This document shows, in pieces, positions 19,444-32,423 of a stretch of DNA of 64,000 nucleotides. Numbering within the stretch: the first letter of the stretch is position 1; every line of letters starts with the position of its first letter. The position numbers and the translations under genes are program-made. The stretch covers positions 22,320,001 through 22,384,000 of the forward strand of contig OZ316893.1 of NCBI GenBank assembly GCA_973895155.1. The letters run 5' to 3'. This DNA comes from Marsupella aquatica (Eukaryota; Marchantiophyta). The notes beneath the pieces are model-generated. The model saw nothing but the letters and a program-made list of their open reading frames with translations, did no database searches and was not told where the DNA came from.

Positions 19444-22400
19444 GATAATTATGTAAGAGCAATGCCATGCCTAACGGCAAAAAAATGGAGTACAAGAGCA
19501 AGTCCCAGAGCAAGTTAGGATGGGAAACTTTCCAGCCATTGAGATCCTCACCTCAAACTCCCTAGTAGAATAATCACAACTGAAGATACTTAGTTGAATC
19601 CGGGGTTGAATCCTGATATGTCTAGTTAATCTGTAGAAATTGAGAACTCCAAGTTGTGTTGAATCAAATGGTTATACCTTGGTTCTTCAGCTGACCATAA
19701 ACAATACGTTTGAAGACCATCGCATAGGAACCATCTACCACCCCTACAGAACCAAGATACATTAAGTTGTCAGATGAACTACTGCATTTTGATAAACCTT
19801 AAAAAGAACCTAGCTTTCTTATAATGTGACAAGCATACTACGGCTTAGAGAACAAATTTCTAACCACAACACTTCAAAATCCAGAATTAGACTCCTGGAC
19901 CAACATGAAAAGATCTCACTGGACGACATCAATCTGTTAGGTAGAGACATAACTGTTATCTCCAAGTTTCCCCACAAGTTCCACATAGTGATTAAGTCTT
20001 TACTTTGTTACTCTACTATATAGGTTTTGACTCTCTGTTTTGGCTTTTTGTATGTATGTGGTGTTGTGTTTGCAAATTGTTGTTTTTTTTGAATTTGGCA
20101 TTGTGAGATGAAATCATAGTGCTCAGGGTCTCCAGGAGCATTAACAGGACGGAGCTCAAATGCATTGTACGTTCTCAATAATAGATTAACACTTGAAAAG
20201 TTTGAGGAAAACCCTGGGTAGTTGTGAAAATAAGGGTATTTTGGTAGGAAGCACATCCATGAGGTTATAAATATCTCCTTAGGGATAGTTAGCTCAATGA
20301 ATCTTTGTGTGACCAAAAGCTATTGGGAGACAAGAAATATCCTTCAAGAGGGCCTCTTCTTTTGCTCAAAATTATATAATTTCCAAAATCTTGATATTAT
20401 TTTTAAGAAACCAAGGGTCATAGTCAAAGAAGGGGAGTGTCATTTTTCTATTTGTCCACAAATCATTATGCAATTTGATCATGTAAACCCTAAACCCTAA
20501 ACCCTAAAGTCAAACATAATAAAAATTGAAATGATTGCCTAAAGTAAATGATTAGTCATGGGGATTAGGGGCAGTCTAGGGGTGGGGGACCTGTGCCCGG
20601 GCCCTCACTCTATGTATATTAAGTATATCGTTGTTATATGTAAAAAATTAATTTCTGATAACGTTTTACACCCTTAGGTGCCTTATAAAACTGGTGAAAT
20701 CTATATTTGAAAACCCATTCAGGAATTATAATTAGGAAAACCCAACATAGGGCTAGCATACCAGATATACAAGTATTCCAAACAAAAGGATGCATACAGT
20801 CACACATACAATTTATATAATTATGTTTGAATGACCAGTTTGGCCAAACTGGTCCCCAAAACTGGTATAGGCTCTAAGACAAAAGATCTGGACCTTTCAA
20901 GACTTTGATCTGTGCACTCCCCACAAAACTCTGAATCTGTCATACCAAAGCCTTTCCCAAACTTACCCCCTCACTAAACCCCCAAAACCCTTTTACCCCT
21001 GCTTTTACCTTAGGATAGGCGCACCCATTAAAATGGAAATATAAGGATTTGCCACATATTGCAAAGAGACCTTGCCACATGGACCACTTATACAATGACG
21101 CATGGCACATACATTATAAGACCCCTTCAGTCTGATTAATATGCCACCACTTTGGAAATATCTTTCTGACTTATAAACCCAAACTTGTATAAATTTGGAG
21201 GTTGGTTTGTTGTAATTTAATTAAAAAAATTAGTCGGAATGGGATTAAAAACACCCTTCAAGTGGGCAAGTAATACTCATTCCCCAAAGTTAGCTCAATG
21301 AACAATCTGAGTTGGGTTAAGTTTTATGAAATGAAAGAAGTATCCTCGAACTAAACAACTCTATGGCAAGCAGAAACAATTGCCACACTCTTGAGAGTCT
21401 GCGTTATGTATTCCCATCATTCCGTAAGCGACCTGAGAAGTGACCTTGTTGTGACAGTTTCTATGAGGGTTTTATTTATGTCTTGTGGGTTAGCAATCAC
21501 CAAAACCTGGAAAGGCCCAAGTTTGGAAGGTATTAGTCTCCACCCGACTGCCAGCCCGACTCTGCACCCCTAATACTTCCTGTACTTTGGAGTCAATTGT
21601 ATTTATAATGACAAATTGAATACTAAATTTTGATAGCATACCTCTTTGCAAATGAAACATAATCTTTATTCTTTCTTGATTCAGATAGGGTATGTTTGTC
21701 CGCATGCAGCAAACACAATATTTGTTTTTACTTGTTCTAGGAGGGAGACAGTGTTGGAGTCTTCTCTTTTATCATATGTGCTAAGTCAAGAATTTAACTA
21801 AGTTCTTTTATTCTTCTTTTCTCTTTTGTCATGTAATGCAGTCATTGCGCTTTCATTCCTTTACTATTCACTTTTTAAAGATTCTTTCCTCCTTTTCAAC
21901 TTAAAAAATAGTTTAGTCATTGCCCTCTTATCTGCTTACTGTTCATTCTTTTATAAAATCTCATTTTTCTACTTTTCAAGTAAAAACGTCATGTTTGCAT
22001 CTTTTCACTCGAACTCTATTTATTTTTTCCTTTCTTTGGCACATGACACTATTGTACGTAGTGAGGTACCCCCTCTTGGCCCTCCCTTGCCTTTGCCCAT
22101 TGAACCACTATGTTCACGGTTAACTAAGAGTTTTTCAGGTAATGAAAAGATATGTTACTCCTGACTCATTGGAGAGTCATTCATGTGACTGTGGTAAGTA
22201 AGTCAAAAGGATTTGATGATAAGTAGCATAAGGACATTACAATCTAGTTCTATACCTAAAGAACTCAATTGTGCCATGGCTTAAGTTATTTAATCTCATG
22301 GTGTACATTAATTTGCGCCAAATATAATTAATATACCCTTTCCCCAAATGTGACCAATTGTTTATGACCAAATGTTGGGGATCAGTAAGTTGGACTACTG

Positions 22401-23037
22401 TTTTGTGTAAGAGGATGCACGGTTATATCAATGGGAACTTCCACGTAACAGTTGGCTCCATTATCTTCGATCAATGTCTAGTGCCAACCATCTGAACAAC
22501 TTGTGCCAACTCAAGACTTTGAGGGAGGTTGGCACTAACCAATGCCACACTTTACAATGTCATATTTTTCAGTAGTGACACTAACCAATATGGCCTTGAA
22601 CCATGTTTACCAATAAGGCATCTCAAAGTTTCAAATAATGTGTCTCAAAGCTGCTTACATACAGACATCACAAGTTATGGACAGGCGGGTGGACAGTACG
22701 TTTATGGGCAGAACAAGTTATGAACTACCGAAGTCATAATTTATCACTTTTTGCCATAACAATTGGATATATGTCTTGATCATAAGTGAATGAAGAGGTT
22801 ACTGAAAAATAAAAAATAAACCTTTTGAATAATTAAGTTTGTGCAAAAGCTATGGCCAGCCATCCTCCGCTTTTCCTTATGGCCAAGCCAAATTTGATGG
22901 CAAGGGTTCCCTCCATTTCCTCTAACTTGAATTAATGTCCCATTTTTCAGTGCATGTCTCCCGCTCATGTTTTGGGTGAAAAGTTCACATTGAGTGGATT
23001 TCTCGTGCGCACTGCTGTGTGAGTGCCTGCAAGGTAG
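19444..23037. other. Non-coding stretch with one unassigned minus-strand frame
   Basis: No recognisable gene. A 102-codon minus-strand frame at 20008-20316 has no family I know. A short exact telomere-like run (three CCCTAAA units) lies at about 20486-20506. The rest is AT-rich with only short frames. Confidence 0.45.
20486..20506. repeat. Interstitial telomere-like run
   Basis: Three consecutive CCCTAAA units. Too short to be a functional telomere, but it shows the plant-type repeat. Confidence 0.8.
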
Positions 23038-23240
23038 TCAAGTAGCAAGTATAGTGGGAGTTCAAAATCTGGAATTCGATCTTATGAGTAAGGTGAGTTG
23101 CGGGAAAGTTTGAAGCGTGAGCTACATCAAGTTAGTTTGCTAGGTCAAAGCAAGTATAGTGGGAGCTCAAAATCTGAAGGTCAATCTTGTGAGTTGCAGG
23201 AAAGTTTGGAGCGAGAGCTACATCAAGTTGTGCTTTGGTG
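23038..23240. repeat. Imperfect tandem repeat of about 105 bp
   Basis: Two copies share AGCAAGTATAGTGGGAG, TCAAAATCTG, GAGTTGC-GGAAAGTTT and GAGCTACATCAAGTT. Followed by further short repeats of GTGAGTTGGAGCTGA type to about 23400. No gene seen. Confidence 0.6.
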
Positions 23241-23515
23241 CAAGTGCTGAGACCCTGAACTGTGAGTTGGAGCTGAAGAATGATTTGGACCTCAACCGTG
23301 AGCTGGAGTTGAGCTAAGTTTTGGCAAGATGGAGCTGGAATACAGGACTGTGAGTCGTTGCTGAGTGAGTGCTAGGACTGTGAGTAATCGCTGAGTGAGT
23401 GCTGCGCTGAGGTGACCTGATGTGAAAGTGATGGAGAATAGGTGAGCTAGCCTGTATGTGGAATGTATGTCGTCACTTTGCATCTATGTGTATAATTTTG
23501 ATATCGACCAAAGTG

Positions 23516-23660
23516 AAGCAGAGCCTTGCTGCAAGGGTTTGCTAGCAGTTCCCATCACCTGCACTGTTTTTCATTCGTTTCTTCCAAGCAGAGCCTTGCC
23601 ACAGGGGTTTGCTAGCAGTTCCCATCACCTGCGCTATTCTTTATTTGTTTCTTCCTGGCT
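23516..23660. repeat. Tandem repeat of about 72 bp
   Basis: Two copies of a unit running from AGCAGAGCCTTGC through TTTGCTAGCAGTTCCCATC to TTTCTTCC. A further dispersed pair in this area shares TTGGACAGGAGCGCTGCATGTC (near 24113 and 24563). Confidence 0.65.
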
Positions 23661-26600
23661 CCCGGTTGTAATGGAGGATCGATGTTCCTTCAAACTCCTT
23701 CTCTGACTTGTCTTCCGATCTCAGTGTTTACTCAACAAGAAGTCTTGCTCATGGGCTTGTTTCAAAAGCATTTGAAAATCCTTTCCAACGATGCCTTAAT
23801 CGCCTGTTTTCATCCAGTATTATTGAAAATCGTGTCACATTGACCCAGTCAACATTTATGCATTTTTCTGTATCTAGCTATGTTATTTTTGCATTTTTTG
23901 CCTACTTACGATTCATATTGTGTCTTCCTCTTTCTCTCAAAACCTGAGTGTCTAGGTTTGTTGGATGCGGCTTGACTTCTTCTTTCCAACGGTATAAAGA
24001 ATGACACATTTGGTTTCCAGATCTTCCTACTCCGTAACATTTATGTGCTTTCATTGGAGCTCTGCATGACAGCTACATTTTTTCTATTCTCCTAACACTA
24101 TGCCTGCTTCCGTTGGACAGGAGCGCTGCATGTCGGCGACGTATTTTATTGTTGCGCCTCTCCCAGAGAGCTAGTTTCTCCCAACAGGTATAGATCTCGG
24201 TTTTATTCTGAAGGTTATGTGATTGTTGGAAGCCAGGTACAGTAGTTCCCTATCTATTTTTAACGTTCTTAGCAATCTGATTGGAACAAGGATAAGACGA
24301 ATTGACCATACAGTGATATTCAAACTTAGAAAGTTTGACAAAGCTTGCAATAGATTAGAATTTAATTCTCAATGTGGATGTCAGCCTGACAAAAACTAGA
24401 ATCTAGATCCATGCGTGAGATTATCTAACAAATGCCAAATTTTAAAACAATTCTGTAATTAGAAGGATAGCTACACAGCATAAAATTAAAATAGTAGTAC
24501 ATTTGTCTTGTGTGTAGATGGACACATTTTCTTTATTCTTCTGATGTCATTTGTACTTCCATTGGACAGGAGCGCTGCATGTCAAATATGTAATTTAGTG
24601 CTGCGATCCTCCCAGGGATGCTATTCAGAGTTAAACTACTACTTCACCAACAACGTACTTCACCAACAACAGAAGGTAGATCTGGTTTTCATTACCAAGG
24701 TTATGTGATTGTTAAGAAGGTACTTCCCTGTCTATTTTAATATTCTTACCACTTTGATTGGAAGAGGAATATTGCTCTCCTAGTTTTACGTCAGACAACA
24801 CAAATTATGAAACTATAATGTACTCTACATATTGATTCATCACTTTGCTTCCGACATGTGTTCTAACCAAGAGCAATGGCATTGATAAATTGTCTTGTAG
24901 ACGTACATGAATATAATTTGTAAAGTTTTTTATGTGCATCTCATCGTTTTCTGCTGCATGCAATTAAATACTGTGGTGGGTTTGCCAAAGTTTCAGTTCA
25001 TTGTTTTAGCTTGTTGAAAATTATATTCACTGTTTATCTTCTTTAGTGGTGGCCTTGTGATACTAAAGTTTGTTGCCTGGACATGTAGGTCCAAGACAAC
25101 TTTGACTTCAACACAATAGAGTGAGCAACAGGCGTAGCCGTTGACAGTAAAAGCACAGGTCAGATTTGGGTATGCACTAATCTATTATTGGGCAACTGCA
25201 TATAATTAGCCTCTACGTGCCAGAAGTCAGCCCTATCAATAATGCTAAAGAGGCCGTAGATCGAGTCACTCAAGGAGAGGTATCTTTGTTGGGACTGTGT
25301 ATGGATCGAGTATCAATTGCAAGCATTCTTAGCACAAGGCTTGGTTTCTGTGCAAAGACAACTCAGACTAGTATATGGACGTACGTAGAGTTTAAGAAAT
25401 TAATCTAAAAATTTGCTGCTAATTCATAACTAATCAATCGATCATGGCAAGAAGCTGAATATTTAGTTTGATAGATCGAGGGCTTAGTTTGAGGTAAATT
25501 AAAAATGACTAGATCAAATATTTTGGGCCCAATTCTGGGCCTTCTAAGATCTAGGAATTGATCTCAGTTAGTAAGGGTCGATAATGTATATATTGGCATA
25601 TATGTGATTGAGTAGAGTAGAGTAGAGAGTTCGGGACGACTACCTGTGTCACAACATGAACTCATTTGTCCAACTTGCACGTCTTGGTCTAATTTAACAG
25701 TCACACTCTCACAGTCCGCAGTCTACCCGGCTGCCTACTCAGTTCAGTGTACAAGAATCAAGTGCCTTAGTTTCATTACGATGCTACATGTCGATAATAT
25801 GCTTGTCAGAGTGTATGCTTGGCTGTGCAAACAGACCCATTCAAACAATTAATGCAGCAAACTGTTGTTGCTTACTGTTTGGCAGCCATGTGGAAGATAG
25901 TAGCTTAGAGCAACACTCAACAATAGATTTTCCAAGCACGCGGTAGGAAGACTAAATTTTGGTTGTATGTTTTCATTTGGTTCTACAAATCTCACATGCT
26001 TTTGATCAGATTGTCTTTTTCCCTTCAGAAGTGGTTGTTCTTTAAATTAGTGTTCCTTTGTCACCTCCGCCCTTGCTATTTGGGTGGATTGACTCATTTG
26101 TTGATCATGCCTCTCAGTATTGAGTCGTGTTCTTGTAACTCTTTGTGATTGGTAAGAGTTTTAATGCTCAACTTCTGGTTTTGTTCCTTTGTGTGGTGCA
26201 GTATGCTGCGTAAAGGCGTGGAAGGCCAGGACTATTCTCACATGTTGTGTGAAGGCCAGGACTATTCTCAGTAGTAAGTGCTGCTACACGATTATACTGT
26301 TGGACATCCTTAAGTCTCTATCGTTGTTTTGGAGCCTTTGTTAATTGGAAACTTCTTGTTATGGCATATCTGTTTGAATATATACCCTTTGATATTGGCT
26401 TTGTGAGCACATGATGAAGTGTGATCTTGGATGTGTTTGGCAGTCTAGGAAGGTGGATCGAGCTACCCCTTCTCATCTCAATAACTGGCCTAAACGTGGC
26501 ATATATCCCTTTTTCTAATCCCCATCAGCGCGGAGTTGTTGAGGCTTGAGCTGGTCTGAGCAGGGTTGCTGAGCTAACTTGAAGTGCACTTGATCATAGG

Positions 26601-27111
26601 TAACCTGCCCTCAATCTCTGTAGTCCAGAGTGTGCTGAAGATTGCCATAGCAAGATTTGTCCTATTGTGCTTGACTATTCCTAAAGGTCATTTTATGTTC
26701 ATTAACAATAACCAAAGTCTAAACTTGGAGGTCACAACTAAAATTTTATGGAGGATTGTAATATCCCCTTCTTCCCACAATCCTAACTCAATCCATGAAT
26801 CCTTCAAGTAAGCTGTTATGGACTGTACACCTTATCAAAGAAATCATCCTTGAGGCCAGCAGCTAAGTTGTTACGGCCAGTGCATTTCCTGATCGAATCC
26901 GTTCCATGTTGTGGAGTCCCAATAAAATCACTCCACTCCTAGGTCAGCTATCATTCCAGCAATCCCACTTTATGAAATGGATTGCATTTTATCCCTACCA
27001 GCTCAAACCATGATGTGCAATTCAACTGTCTCTCACATGGTGTTCCCTTGGCCTCTCTGTGGTCAACTAAGCTAGCCTTCCTTTGAGGCAATACATTTAT
27101 CAATTGCTGCA
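23661..27111. other. Non-coding stretch
   Basis: I see no convincing gene. Small features are a GAGTA microsatellite near 25611-25630 and a short direct repeat GAAGGCCAGGACTATTCTCA at about 26221 and 26251. Confidence 0.5.
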
Positions 27112-28020
27112 TGAACCATGGCTTGTGCTGCGAAGCAATCTTTTACTCCCACTAAAGTGACCTCGATTATCCTCCTAGTCGGCCCTGTCTCTGAAATAGA
27201 TTCCATGATTTCATATAGCACAAACCATGGTTTGCCCAACTTTATGTTAAGTCTAATTCCACCACTCTGACCTCAACTCACCTTCCTTTGAGGCATTACA
27301 TTTTCCAAATCTGGTGCCTTGTACCTATCGTGGCACAAACCATGGTTCGTGTTGTGAAGGGGTAATATGACTCCCACTATCACAACTCACATCTGGACTT
27401 GGCTGTCCTTCCAGCCAACAATTTTCTAGCAAATGGATTTACATTTGTACTTGCAGCACAAACAAGGATTTGCACATCATCCATGTCCACCCAGTCCAAT
27501 TTCTAATCTTAATGAAGCTCAATTTTGCTTTCAAGGGCATGAACCATGGTTTGCTCTGAAGTTTATCTTCCTAGTCAATTTTTCTAGACCTTGTTGCACA
27601 AAGGGACCTATTGATATTCGAGCCTTATTACTTCATGTTCATTTTGATTGTTAGTGTTGCCATTCATTTAACGTGAAAGTCATATCATTTGCAGTGCAAA
27701 ATATGGTTTGCACTACTGAGAATAAGTATCACAAGCCCTCATTGCACAAATCTTGGTTTGCAGTGTCCCCATTGATTTGTCCTGAAGTTCATTCCCTGTA
27801 ACCATTTGCAGAGCAAACCATGGTTTGCAGTACAAAGAATAAATACCAGTCACAGCTAGCTATCTTGCACAAACCTTGGTTTGCACTGTCCCAGTAGTCT
27901 TTGATTCAATTCATTTAGATTCAAAGCTAACTATTATTCCATGAACGTTTGTTTGCACTATCCCTAGTCATCTTTGATTTCATCTAGATTTAGAGCTTGC
28001 AGCATGAACCATGGTTTGAT
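27112..28020. repeat. Palindrome cluster 2 (AACCATGGTT type)
   Basis: About nine copies of the CCATGG-centred palindrome or close variants lie within 900 bp, ending 190 bp before the plus-strand gene at 28214. The clearest are at 27112, 27229, 27335, 27540, 27693, 27743, 27812, 27865 and 28003. Several extend outward to GTGCAAACC...GGTTTGCAC-like arms. Two more copies lie inside the gene's intron (29585) and just after its remnants (31565). Confidence 0.75.
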
Positions 28021-28213
28021 GATCTACATTTTGCCAGAATCCAAACTACTCTATGCTGTCCCTGGGAGAAAATTAAGTCAAACATTTCAAAATATCTGGT
28101 TTCTTTGAACATTCAACATGTTCTTTAAAGAATATCCTTGACACATCTTGCCGATAGTATTCTTATGATCAAATTTGTTTTTGTTGTGAAGCAGAGCGAG
28201 AACGCACATAATC

Positions 28214-30103
28214 ATGGCATCCAAAGGAGAAACTAGCAAGAAGAAGCGGAAGTCTTTGGAAAAAACTGATGGAAGCACAAAAAAAAGGAAAGTCAAAGTT
28301 AGAAAGGGTGTCACAGGAGTGAATTCCATCACTAATTTTCGTGGGAGGAAGATGACATTGAAATCCACCATCACCGATACTGTTGTCCGAGTTGAACAGA
28401 AAGATATGAAGCACTGGGGAGTGGTGCTTGATAAGAATGTTCTTCGGATGTGCGTCGCTTCTGAAGAGGGGACTTTGGTATTGTCAGACTCTCGAATTCT
28501 CAGTTGTGTTTATGAGAAAAATGTCAACCTGAAAGACTGTCAAGAGGCTTTGGTCCTTCTGGTCAAGGAGGATACCGTCGATGAATCACAAAACAATAGG
28601 ATTTGCTATTGTTTCTCCAGAGAGGTATTTGGGATGTTTGACCAAACATACATTGAGGCAAATTGCAGATTATCTCCGGAGGCATTCTCAGCCATTTTGG
28701 ATCCCACATTCCCAAAGGTTTCTACACTCATAAATGGCCCAAGCATCGAGAGGTACATGTTATCCATCTTGGCATGGGCAAAATGCACCTTCCCGGAAAC
28801 ATTTCGTGTTGGAAAGAAGGAGGAACTTGAGAAGCAATCCAAGTTTGAAACAGGAGAACTTCCAAAAGTGATCACTGGAGAAAACATTGGAGATCTTTGC
28901 AAGAGTTTCAATGGTGTTTATATAAAAGCAAACATCTTTGATAGTAGAGTTTTCAATGTTGAAAATTCGAAATGCCACATTGCACCCAATGTTGTAAAAT
29001 GTAGAGGACATGACCCTGATTACTCAAGGGACCTTGCCAACTCGATGAAATTTCAGTCGTTGGTAAATTTTGAGAAGCGGGTTTGTTTCCTCATCCCAGT
29101 GCTTTGGGATGAGAGCAGGAGCACTGAAGTTGGCTATTGTGGGACTCCATTGTCACACCCACCGATCCTTGATCAAATTGACAATTATCATTTTTGGATA
29201 ATTGGAGGCCAGCACACAGTAATAGCTTACCGATTACTTTTGAATGATGAATCAGTGGATGCTGCTATTCATCAAAAATGCCTTACAATTGATCTCGTGA
29301 TGTTTTGGGCACCATATGATTTGGCTGGGAACCTGGTAATGATGGGATTATCAAAGACATTGAATCATGTCCATCACACAGCGATGGATGAATCCCAATT
29401 TTTCTTGATTGCAAGACACGTCAGAGATATTTGGAAAAGTTATGGATGTCCTCCTTCAGAGACAAACAGCACCAAAGATTCAAAATGGAAGGTAAGAGTC
29501 ATATATTTCATAAGTTTATTTTTATTCTTGTTTAACTTCTGCTAGTGCATCTGAATGCAATAGAATGTGAAAAGTAGAATAGTGTGAACCATGGTTCGTA
29601 TCCACCTAATGATTTTAGTTGTGTGTGAACAGCACTTCTCAAAAGCAGCAATGATTGTCATCCCTTGGGCTAAAGAGGAGAATGGAAAATTTAATTTGGG
29701 TGAACTTGGACCTTTCATCTTAAATATGACAGATTCCACCTTCAACTTGTGGATGAAAGTTTACGAGATGTCAAGAGAAGGAAAATTGGTTGCTTTCAAT
29801 GGGTTCTTACAGAGAGATGTTATTAAGAAAGATTCTGCTCGAGGAGCTTGGGAGGTGGCACGAAGAACATTTTGGGATTTTCTTGGTGTTGAAGATGTAG
29901 TGTTGATGAAGATTGCAAGGTATCTTCTTACCAATAAGAAGATCTCACTAATGAAGCAACGAAGTAGCGGAATTGCAAAGAAGATAGATGCAGTTCCTAT
30001 CGAAGAAGATTTCATTGCTCTTGATGAGTATTGCGTTCAAAAGAAGCAGGATAAGGAGTTTGAGATACTGCTTTTGAAATATCTTGCAAAAGATAATATG
30101 TAA
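28214..30103 (+). CDS. ParB-like (GGQH) protein, two exons
   Basis: Exon 1 is 28214-29491 (426 codons) and exon 2 starts at 29633. The junction has a GTAAGA donor and a GAACAG acceptor, both exons are in phase 0, and the 141-bp intron contains a CCATGG palindrome. The product is about 582 residues. The N-terminus is Lys-rich and could be a nuclear signal (KKKRKSLEK, KKRKVKVRK). Around residue 325-340 lies YHFWIIGGQHTVIAYRLLL, resembling the G-x-x-H box of the ParB/sulfiredoxin fold (DGQHR-type); this is my inference from one motif. Exon 2 is alpha-helical with a conserved-looking Trp/Phe pattern. The frame stops at TAA 30101, but similar-quality coding continues in the next frame, so this may be the front of a longer, decayed gene. 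Homologues are not known to me. Confidence 0.55.
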
Positions 30104-31496
30104 GGGGAAACTACGAGCGTTGCCCATGGAGCAGAGAATCGAGAAGGTGAATGCAATGCGAGCTTTTTTTAAGCTTACTCCAGATAAAGTTGAAAAACTT
30201 TGAACTACGCTTGGACCTGCAGTAATCCCAAAATCATTAACGAAGAACACTGGAAATGACGAGTTGCAAAATCTTATGCCTGGAGTTTTTAAGAGTTTGA
30301 TATGGTCAATCAGGGCTTCAGTGGATGGAAAAGGTAATCCGGTGGTTGTGAAACTTGACTCAAAACTTAGGTTTTGTTCAAATGAGGGATTTGGAACTCC
30401 TGCATTTTTTCGTCCAATCATCTTGGAATTGAAAGAAATGGCAACATTCATATTCTTGGATGCTACCATGATACCTGGAATAAGTCCCATGACACGGAAG
30501 ACATATGAAGCATTCTTTGATGCAGCTTCTATGATTGGGTCCAAACCATCTCATGTCGTGGTAGTGATATCATCTGCGATCGACTCTTTCTTTGTGATGA
30601 GTGCCATTTCAGCACACCCACATTATGTTGCATTCACAACACAATACTAGACACAATCTCGACCGTCATCTTCTACATCGACAATTTATGATGTCAATTG
30701 TCTTTTTGTAACTTATGCATTCTTCAAAGTGTCATTCACTGAAGAATGTGAGGCGATGAGATTTCAGGAAAATTTTTGTTAAGCTTTAAGAAAGCAGGAT
30801 GTTTGGAGAATTATGAAGAGACAACAGAAGATGTTGCAGAGCAGACTCAGCTTGGGGAGAAAAGCAAGAGTTTCTATGATAACTTGACTTCTCAACTTGT
30901 CTCATTTGACAAGTTTTCTGTCTATTTTGGAGATGGCCGACATCTGATCCACTCCCTTTTGGTATGAGTTTTTAAACCCCAAACCTTACAGTTGAAAGTT
31001 CATTTAATTATTCAACTATATTGAAATCCCAAGTATTAAAACTCTCATGGTTTTGCAGAACTTGGGAGCTCGGGTACGTTCATATTGTGACAAGTCTAAT
31101 CACGAAGGACTTACGCAGTTCTTTTCTTCCACAAACAAGTTTAATCATGATCAGCCTGAAGAAGCATCATGTGAACTTTGAAGTATTTTAGAGAAAAATA
31201 TTGCCAGATTGATGAAGTATAATTTGGCCAAGAAGAATATGAGAGAGGACATTATTGAGCTTTGCAAAGATACCTTACACCTTGGTGAAAGTAGTATTGC
31301 TTGTGTGATCAAGGAATATGGATTGGGCGACATTCCTGAATCAGATGACAAAGTCTACGAAATGCCAACCAATGTTCCTACTGTCCACTTGGAGGTTAAT
31401 ATGACTACCATTTGTTATAAACTACCATATTCAATAGCTAATGATGAATTAAGTAGCCAAACTTGTCATATGCCAGATATGAATCATGAATTATAA
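30104..31496 (+). pseudogene. Decayed 3' part of the ParB-like gene, possibly methyltransferase-like
   Basis: Coding resumes one frame over just after 30103 (ALPMEQRIEKVNAM), meets TGA at 30201 and runs to 30650. A further segment at 30776-30963 ends at a GTATGA donor; the next exon starts after a TTTTGCAG acceptor near 31061 and has one TGA near 31180 before 31496. Near the last junction, VYFGDGRHLIHSLL is followed by a strand ending in SYCD. That arrangement looks like motif I of a Rossmann-fold methyltransferase placed late in the chain, as in beta-class N4/N6 DNA methyltransferases. The earlier hydrophobic stretch HVVVVISSAIDSFF would sit where DPPY is expected but lacks it. Function is therefore uncertain and the copy appears broken. 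Confidence 0.35.
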
Positions 31497-31669
31497 ATCG
31501 ATGTTCTCAAGAGAATGATGTACATGATTTGATATAGAATGATTGATTGATGAAAATATTAGAATGAACCATGGTTGGAACAAGTTGGATGTGTGAAGTT
31601 AGATAAATTTATCAAGACAATATAGAACCTATTATTTGGTATAGTCCAAACATTTCAAATGGATAATAA

Positions 31670-31710
31670 CACTAGTACATTTTAGGCACTTTTCCCATAC
31701 TAAAAACACG
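31670..31710. repeat. CACTA terminal sequence
   Basis: CACTAGTACATTTTAGGCAC begins here with the family-defining CACTA. It opens the subterminal array and points inward. The matching inverted end was not found in the window; the 3 bp before it are TAA. Confidence 0.65.
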
Positions 31711-31719
31711 CATTTCTCA

Positions 31720-32215
31720 ACGCGCCCGATACTAAACACAACGAAAAACTTCCGATACTCCCAGCTACGGAACTTCCGATACTACCCAAATCGGACATTA
31801 TTATCCGATATGTTTTGTATCGAAAACTTTATCCAATACCCATCATATCGGACAATGTCCGAAACATCCTGTATCACAAATTGAGAGCCGACATGTTTTT
31901 CAGACGTCCGATAATAATAGTATTGAAAGCTAATTCCGATAGGTTTGGTTTCGGACATTTACCGATACAAAATGTATCGGACATATTGTTGCAATACTAG
32001 TTACAATGGAAATCATTTGTGAAGGCTGAGGTATCGGTTACTATCCGTTGAAATTTCTATCGGACCCCTCCTCGGCTGCGGGCTTAAGCGTCCGATCTGT
32101 GGAGTATCGGATAGTGGCTTCCGATTGTTATAGTATCGGAAAATCCGATACTTTGAGGATGGGAAGGGGTTTTTTGCTTTGGCAGTACTGATGTGTGTCC
32201 GATATGTTTCCGATG
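31720..32215. repeat. Subterminal repeat array, TCCGATA/TATCGGA
   Basis: More than twenty copies of TCCGATA, TATCGGA or close variants in both orientations, several as inverted pairs (ATCGGAC...GTCCGA; CCGATACAAAATGTATCGG). In known CACTA elements such arrays are bound by the TNPA/TNP1 protein to bring the ends together. Confidence 0.8.
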
Positions 32216-32423
32216 GTATTTGAATGGGACATATGGGACTTTAGTGTTTTACAATGTATAGGTTGCATGGAATTAATGGATTCAGATATGGGGCATACTT
32301 TAAGCAATAGATTTGTATACTGCATGAAATTGTGGACAATTAGAAAAATCATAGAATGCCGATAAAAAGATAGTGCCGGTAAAAATATACATGAAGATGG
32401 TGGGGTCTACAATTTATACTAAC

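Noticed and set aside
20008-20316. 102-codon minus-strand frame as a gene
   Set aside because: No motif, no neighbouring exons and no promoter could be supported, so it is only mentioned in the gap description.
23038-23660. CRISPR-like array from short direct repeats
   Set aside because: There are only two copies of each unit, the units are adjacent without uniform spacers, and the genome is eukaryotic.
28214-30103. Bacterial contamination as the source of the ParB-like gene
   Set aside because: The in-phase GT-AG intron and the palindromes shared with the 13.9 kb region tie it to the surrounding plant DNA.
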